DNA of 64,000 nucleotides from the NCBI GenBank assembly GCA_943737045.1, contig CALSFV010000469.1:48586-112585 (forward strand). The letters are read 5' to 3'. Source of the stretch: Parapristionchus giblindavisi. Lineage: Eukaryota > Nematoda > Chromadorea > Rhabditida > Diplogasteridae. Both the position numbers and the translations under genes were made by a program. How positions within the stretch are numbered: the first letter of the stretch is position 1; every line of letters begins with the position of its first letter. The notes below the pieces were generated by a model. That model was not told the DNA's origin and did no database searches. It saw only the letters and a list, made by a program, of their open reading frames with translations. Shown one piece after another: positions 57,745 through 64,000 of the stretch.

Positions 57745-57925
57745 GGGCCCCTATCTCTTATTATCCGCGGGCGAACGCCCACACATTCACGGTCGAACCC
57801 CGGGCGATCGGCGGTCGATCACCCGTTGATTCGTGGGCGCCCGAGAGGGCCCTTCCGGATGCAGGCGAATCAACGGGAAATCACCCGAATTTCGTCCGAC
57901 GATCGCCCATTCAAAAACCGGAGAG
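57745..57925 (-). repeat. right subterminal GC-rich repeat array
   Basis: Contains CCGCGGGCGA, GGGCGATCG and ACCCGTTGATTCG motifs. In reverse complement it parallels the left array, including TTTTTGAATGGGCGA near its outer end. Confidence 0.75.
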
Positions 57926-58370
57926 TAATAGAGTAGCACAAAAATAATATGATCTAATAAAACGAAACTACAGTATTCTGATGTTTCCTTTAATGGTAAA
58001 AATTACCCGTCATGAAAAAATCTCGTATTAGTTTCTTTCTTTTATCATGTTCCATTGTTCGATTTGCTTATTTTAAATAAAATAAAATAGAATTGAAGTT
58101 GTAAATTTAAAAAAATCTTTTTATATTTAGTGCTCTCCCACAACGACATCCCTACGAATTAGCTGGTTACTGTAAAGACACGTCTCTTTTGAGAAAGCCG
58201 CCAGCGCTTAATTTCAAATATCTATATTGATTTTAATACGTTTCTAATCGTTATTTATGTATCCCCTTTCAAATCGCTGTATGTAATGAGCTATCCCATA
58301 TTCTTTCAAATGATCCTGTATTTGTATTATTTCCTATATTAATCGATTAAAAATTAGTTATATTTAAGAT
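57926..58370. other. intergenic, upstream of KDEL receptor
   Basis: AT-rich 0.45 kb that must hold the KDEL receptor promoter. No gene seen. Confidence 0.5.
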
Positions 58371-59754
58371 ATGAACGTCTTCCGCCTTCTGGGAGATCTC
58401 TCCCATCTGGCTGCTATCCTTATTCTACTATGGAAGATGTGGAGATCTCGTTCAGTATCTGGAATCTCTGCTCGCTCTCAGGTGTGTTGTTTGGCTTTAA
58501 TGATCAATGCAATGGTTGATATATCTATGTTTTAGATTCTGTACATGATCGTGTTCTCAACTCGTTACTTGGATCTTTTCACGACTTACATCTCTGCCTA
58601 CAACAGTCTAATGAAGGTTTGATTCCGTTGTTGTTGAATAAGATGCAGTCTAAACTCTAGTGACCTTGTCCTGTTTTTCCTATTGATCTCTTTTATTCTC
58701 GAAGTAATACCGAATAGCTTGTATTTAACCTTGAAAAGTATAGTAAATAAATAAATGATATAATGGTATATTTACAGATGTTCTTCCTCGGAGCAACTGC
58801 ATTCACATTGTATCTTATGTTCGTCCAGTTCCGTAGTACTTATGAGAAGGAATCAGACTCATTCAGAATTGAGGTTAATCCACACCAATCTGAACCAAAT
58901 GATTGAATGGAGATCATTTTCAGTTCCTTCTTATCCCTACTGCTTGTCTTGCTCTCATTCTCAATCACAACTTTGAGATCCTTGAAATACTCTGGACATT
59001 CAGGTTTGCTCTTAATCATAGGTCGAAAAGTATGTTACAAAGTACCAAGCCTTTTGTGACCGTATTTTTTAGTCTATATTTGCAAAAAAATCGAAAACCT
59101 GACAGGATTTTGAAAACGGATAACCTAGCTATTCGTCCTATACTCTTAATCTTATTGTTTATTCTATCAATATATATTTCTCTTATATCTGACTTTATTA
59201 CGTTATCCTAAAACCGTCGACGTTGATTATGAATGGATTCGGACATCTGTATGATAGTCATAAATGTATTCGCAATACTTTTAGTATATATCTGGAGGCC
59301 GTAGCCATCTTCCCTCAACTCTTTATGCTTCAAAAGACTGGATCAGCTGAGACAATTACTGCTCATTATCTATTTGCACTTGGATCTTATCGTGCTCTCT
59401 ATATTGCCAATTGGATTCTCAGGTAATCAAAACTTTTCCATTTATGTTATAATATTAATATTTATCTCATCTTTTGTAATGAGGAAAAATATGTGCAGCT
59501 TCGATAGTGGGTAACTAGCAAGGTTTGAGAAAGCTGTGAAATTGCACAGTTATATGTTTGACATGGTGTTCCATATTCATTTATTGTTTTGATATAAGGA
59601 GTAATAGTTGTCTTTCAGATACTACCAAGAAGACTTCTTCGATCCCATCGCTACACTAGCTGGTATCATTCAAACTATTCTCTATGCTGACTTCTTCTAT
59701 GTATACTTCACTCGTGTTGTTGCCCATAGCAAAACAATGGAACTTCCCATCTAA
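58371..59754 (+). CDS. KDELR: KDEL receptor (ER lumen protein-retaining receptor)
   Basis: Six exons (58371-58481, 58536-58616, 58778-58873, 58924-59003, 59285-59422, 59619-59754) join to 213 residues, the usual family length. Seven membrane helices are visible. Family segments include [54 protein letters not shown] and [18 protein letters not shown]. The receptor returns escaped KDEL/HDEL proteins from Golgi to ER, binding at low pH through conserved charged residues in the membrane core. Intron 4 contains a copy of the dispersed repeat seen at 27026, here without the nested MITE. Confidence 0.98.
59020..59130. repeat. dispersed repeat copy (empty site)
   Basis: GGTCGAAAAG and TGTTACAAAGTACCAAGCC match 27040-27058 plus 27245-27262. 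Located in KDEL receptor intron 4. Confidence 0.8.
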
Positions 59755-60340
59755 GTATCCTCTTGATTATCTATTATATTCCTTTTGATTACCCATTCTA
59801 AGTAAAGAGTAGATGTACCGTATTCTTCCACTAATCTGCTCATTCGACACATAAAATACTAGCAAATGTATGAAATGAATGATTGATTGAATAGAAAGAT
59901 AAGAAAGAGAATGATAACTAATAGGTTGATATAGCTGCTATGAATGTATTATATAGTGTCGATATGAGAGTTGCATGGCCATGGCTTACTACTGTTGTTA
60001 TTCCTACTCTATTCCCTCCTCTTTAACCATTTACAATTCATTGGGTCTATATATCTGATGTAAACGTTGTATACATCAAACTGCTTTAAACCTCATTCTC
60101 CTTATATATTGATAACCCTTCTCTCATTTCTTGTTCATTCATCATTCATTGTGATATGACAATGCTTTCTGGTTCCCCTTTGTATAGAATATACAAACAA
60201 AGTTTATTAGAATATATTCATAGAGAGAAAGAAAGAATTGATTCTTTTATTTATCTTTCATAATCATTTAATCAAAGCACTTTTGTGTGTAGAGTAATAG
60301 TCGCCATACATGCATCATAATATGTGTTATATATCTTATC
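59755..60340. other. intergenic, KDELR / ORP convergent 3' ends
   Basis: About 0.6 kb, AT-rich, no gene found. Confidence 0.5.
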
Positions 60341-62321
60341 TTATTTATGTGTCTTACTCTTTTTGTATAAATGTTCAACATAATACCATTGTGATAATGT
60401 ATTATACACGATAGAAATAGTATTGTGTATTATGGGTGAATAGTATATGTTACTTGTCTCTCTAGCTGTCTTCATTACATATCCTGATGGATCTCTAAAG
60501 ATATCTTCACAATCATCATATTCTCTATTCCAATACATTCCATTATATGACCATCCATTCTTATTCCTAGTGAACCATCTATAATACAATATCGATCAAT
60601 CAATACATATACAGTATACTCACTTAGGAGTAGTTCTTCTTCCTCCTTCTTTTCTTCTTATTCTTTGCATTTGCTCAATGTATTCCTTGCATTCACCAGC
60701 ACTATCTAAGATATTGATTGATTCATTTATTGATCGATTGAATGAAAGTAACCAAGCAGTCCATATTCCATTTTAATCATATCTGGTCTCATTCTAGAAT
60801 CAGTCGGAGGTAATAGATTCTTGAGTGAATGAGGTATTGTATTCAATGACATTGTCAGATATGTGAAATGATATTGCTTAATGTAAACATATTATAGAAA
60901 TATAATAAATGGATAAATACCATCTCATACTTCTCAGGTAACTTGTTAGCGATCCAAAGAATATTTGATTGACCAAAGATTGGTCCACGTTCTGGCTACA
61001 ATTCAAAGATCAAAGATCAAGCTAATCAAAAGATGAAAGATTAACCTTGTCGTATACAGAGCTAATGAATGATTTCACCCATTGTGAATAGTTTTCTTTC
61101 AATAATCGAGGAGCACAAGATGCAACATACAATGACCAATTACCGTATATTGCCCGGACTGGTGTCTTACTGTAATGATATATTGAAATGTGTCATATAC
61201 TATGTCAAACCCATGATTAATATATCCATCAAGATGAAGATCATTAGTCTTTTGTCTATTCCATCCTCCATTTGAATCAAAGTTAATTCTTCCTTCATGA
61301 TTTGTTGATGAACAACGAACTATCATATTACCACTCTTCAATTCAATATTACAGTAATCAATATGAAAGGGTTACGGTACAATAATTACTTACTAGATTC
61401 ATATATGGTTTACCAATCATTACATTCCATATAGTACAAGTAGGAGTCTGCCATGTATAAGTCTCTATCTTCGGACTTTAATACATGTATTGAATATCAT
61501 CAATCAATAACATACAGTACCCATTGAGTATAAGACAAACAGAAGAGTTTGGAGTGCAAATTAATCGATTCATCCAGAATGAAACCTAATTGATCAATAT
61601 CAATCAATAACAAGGGTATACGGTACCTTCGGAGATACTGTAGCCGATAAAGTAAATCCCAGGTCCTTCCATATATAGATTAGATACAGGAGGATGATTA
61701 CTAACTTGTTCAGCAATGAAACGACATTCATCCCTTAATCAGGGTGTTCGTAATTCAATCGATAATATTACGATACTTTTGATATTCAAATGTCTCGAGA
61801 AGAAGAGGATTGAATGGTTTAGTCAGACGATTACGATTTGTTGAGATACCAGAGATAGCATATGCGATTATTAACTGAACAGAGATCAAAGATCAAAGAT
61901 CAATTAAGATCAAAGATCACCTCCATTCTTTCAACTGGTGATTCTTTAGTCGTCGCTTTCCAGAATTAGATCAACATATCCCTATATGATTCATTGATCG
62001 GTTATAATCAATCAATAATATCTACCATATATGTCTCAGCTAATCGTTGTAGGAGAGTAACAGGTTCATTTATATTAACTGGTACTTTGAATCGGGAGAA
62101 ATCCTGAAACAAAATATATGATATACGATATCAACTATGGATTATCGATTAACCCTTCCAAGATTTGGTTTAATGATCTCCCATAGACTAAATCCTTCAC
62201 GTGGAGGTACTTCGTTGGGTAATCTCATTCTGTTTAAAAGCGAGAAATTAATCAAACGATATTTATTTAATATATTAATCACTAACCTTTGTCCTGATGT
62301 GATTACTGTAGGTCTATTCAT
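60341..62321 (-). CDS. short oxysterol-binding-protein-related protein (ORP)
   Basis: About a dozen exons from ATG at 62321-62319 (MNRPTVITSGQR) to TAA at 60343-60341. The ORD domain is complete: FSLWEIIKPNLG, DFSRFKVPVNINEPVTLLQRL, RLTKPFNPLLLETFEY, the signature EQVSNHPPVSNLY, ETYTWQTPTCTIWNVMIGKPY, AIYGNWSLYV, DSRMRPDMIKMEYG and WYNGMYW-like ending GWSYNGMYWNREYDDCEDIF. No PH domain or ankyrin repeats precede it, so it is an ORP1S/ORP2-like short form. ORPs exchange sterol or phosphatidylserine for PI4P at membrane contacts. The signature normally reads EQVSHHPP; here the first His is Asn, at a PI4P phosphate-binding position. The protein extends about 45 residues past the usual end. The start is preceded by TACTAACAG, an acceptor-like sequence. 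Confidence 0.88.
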
Positions 62322-63432
62322 TCTGTTAGTATTATCTCACTTCGAATTGACTTCATTCTTACTGAAAAAAATAGTTTACTAAAGGAAGGATGGGAGATGT
62401 AATTATTAACTGACCGAACGGAGAAGAAGATTAAGATAAAAGTGAAACAGAAACTTTCACTTTTTATTATCTTTTTAATAATGTTTTATTCAAATGACTA
62501 ACGTAATTTAAAAGAGAAGTGGATGAAAAAATATGAAGAGTTGATTCATCTGATTGAATAGTATTCAATTTGTATGTACTGGATACAAGACGAATGAATG
62601 AAAGAGAAAGGATTGTGAAATTGTAGATATAGGAACATCTGAAAAGTTTGAAGCATTCAAAAATGAACTCATATAGTTTTTATTAAAAAGTAGTGACAAA
62701 AAATAGTACGATTCAATTGACAATTCTGTAGATGTTTCCTTCTTTTTTTTCCCAATCTTCGCTGGTTTTTTTGCTCCATTTTTCTGTTAAAACTAATTTT
62801 ATAGTAATTTGAACAAAATTACAATTTTGAGTAAGTTCAATTAAGATAAACATAATATATGTTGACACAATAGGGAGATGATCAAATAGATAAGTAATAT
62901 CAATAATATAAGAGTGTCTTCACTGCTTCCATACTCCATAATCATATTCTCATTCATACACACTATTTGATTATTCTATTGATGTGAATTGACTGATATG
63001 AAGACTTCTATTGTATGAACATATTCATGTATTGTATATTGAACTTTGACATTGAAACATTAAATACATCATAAGATATTCTAATATTCATGTGATATGT
63101 AATAAGAGACTAGAATACTTAATATGAGTTGATATTGAAAACTACAATGGGTATGATGGAATGAAGAATGAATTGATAAGAGAATAGAATGAGAAGTGAA
63201 AGGATTCATATTTGTAGATAGATAGATAGTATCATGTATTCTCTTTCTTAATTCACTCTACTCTATTATAATCCCTTCAATGTTCTCATTTTTATCGTCT
63301 ATTATGAACTTTTGTGTGTCCTTTTATCTAATTATTATTGGTTCGGAATATATATTCTTTATCTAATCGATAAAATCAATATTGACCATTGATGATAAAG
63401 ATTGTTGATTGAAGGTATAAACCTGAATCATA
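62322..63432. other. intergenic, ORP / CD36-like divergent promoters
   Basis: About 1.1 kb, strongly AT-rich, without a recognisable gene or element. Confidence 0.5.
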
Positions 63433-64000
63433 ATGAATTGTTGTCTATTATGGGGAGGTATCATCTCTTTTATCATTGGAGCACTTCTTCTATCAGGAGG
63501 ATTAGTTGTTCAATTACTTGTATTCCCTAATACAATGACTGATACAATCAATGATGTTTGTATTCATTACATTATATATTCAATATTCTTATCATTATAG
63601 ATGAAGTTATTGGAGTAAATGGTGATGGAACACTAAATGATTTTGCTGCTGCTTGGGCTAATCCAACTTATATCTCCAATACTGAATTCTATGTCAGTTG
63701 ATCTTTGATCTTTGATCTTTGATCTATTCTATCATTTCAGATATATGATTATGCAAATGTAGGAGGTATCATGAATAGAGGAACATATCCGGATATGGAT
63801 GAAAGAGGTCCATATACATACAAGTAAGTTATCTATTCAATATAGATTAGATCACTTGTCATTTTATGTGTTATCTCTATCACATACCTAACTGAATAGT
63901 CTATAAAGTGATACATATCAATAATTCCTTGTAAAGAGAAAGATAACAATGTATTTGTCACTAGTGATTCCAACAAATGATTATATCACTATTCGTTTAT
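63433..64000 (+). CDS. CD36/SCARB-family class B scavenger receptor, 5' part
   Basis: Three exons (63433-63559, 63601-63692, 63741-63823) encode a short cytosolic start MNCCLLWGG, the first membrane helix IISFIIGALLLSGGLVVQLL, then FYIYDYANVGG and the family hallmark MDERGPYTYK. CD36-type proteins are two-pass membrane receptors that bind lipids and lipoproteins or act in lysosomes (LIMP2). The next exon is not resolved: KEKDNNVFVTSDSNK at about 63937-63980 fits the family but its acceptor is unclear, and a stop follows in that frame. The gene continues past the window. Confidence 0.8.

Larger units (their letters stand above)
40942..57925. mobile_element. candidate 17 kb EnSpm/CACTA-type DNA transposon
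   Basis: GC-rich blocks at 40942-41190 and 57745-57925 are inverted relative to each other: the left begins CACTTGCTCCCG then TTTTTGGATGG; the right, read inward, has CTCTCCGG then TTTTTGAATGGG. Both hold many direct and inverted copies of GCGGGCGATCG and AACGGGTGAT, like the subterminal repeats of En/Spm elements. Between them are a DDE transposase gene, a second gene, simple repeats, RSPRY1 pseudogene pieces and hairpin modules. The outer base pairs are not perfectly matched and I find no clear 2-3 bp target duplication, so the exact ends are uncertain. The right 4-5 kb could also be unrelated sequence. Confidence 0.6.

Overview
The window reads as nuclear DNA of an animal with a compact genome: AT-rich, closely spaced genes on both strands, many introns of about 40-70 bp with weak pyrimidine tracts, metazoan protein families (TINAGL1, HD-PTP, KDEL receptor, TFG, HAPSTR1), and many small inverted-repeat transposons. 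I cannot name the species. A small-bodied invertebrate is likely. In several genes a splice-acceptor-like sequence sits directly before the start codon, so spliced-leader addition or 5'UTR introns are possible.

Layout. 0-16 kb: NIP7 (+), an SLC7-type amino acid transporter (-) with a tRNA-Gly gene in one intron, a repeat-rich gap, a long HD-PTP/PTPN23 gene (-) that keeps the family's C-terminal tail but shows no phosphatase domain, and TMEM234 (+) followed by a decayed copy of its last exon. 17-32 kb: HADHA (+), TFG (-) and TDP2 (+) back to back, and a TINAGL1-type inactive cathepsin (-). 33-40 kb: HAPSTR1 (+), whose third intron holds a 2.6 kb nested palindrome, IMP3 (+), and a partial VWD-like secreted gene (-).

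40.9-57.9 kb is different in composition, codon use and splice-site style. It looks like a large EnSpm/CACTA-type DNA transposon. GC-rich arrays of short repeats lie at both ends in inverted orientation. Inside are a multi-exon DDE transposase gene with a readable candidate D, D, E triad and a second phase-consistent gene of unknown function. Then come RSPRY1 pseudogene fragments and a series of exon-like modules, four of which carry a hairpin of about 76-80 nt, with a fifth hairpin just downstream. The hairpin stems have changed sequence while keeping their pairing; the loop is conserved. This is the most interesting part of the window.

58-64 kb returns to ordinary genes: KDEL receptor (+), a short oxysterol-binding-protein-related protein (-) with an altered EQVSHHPP signature, and the 5' part of a CD36/SCARB-type gene (+) cut by the window end. 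At least four families of small inverted-repeat elements are defined by their termini and target-site duplications, including an hAT-like family with three perfect 8-bp duplications and a related empty site in the same window.
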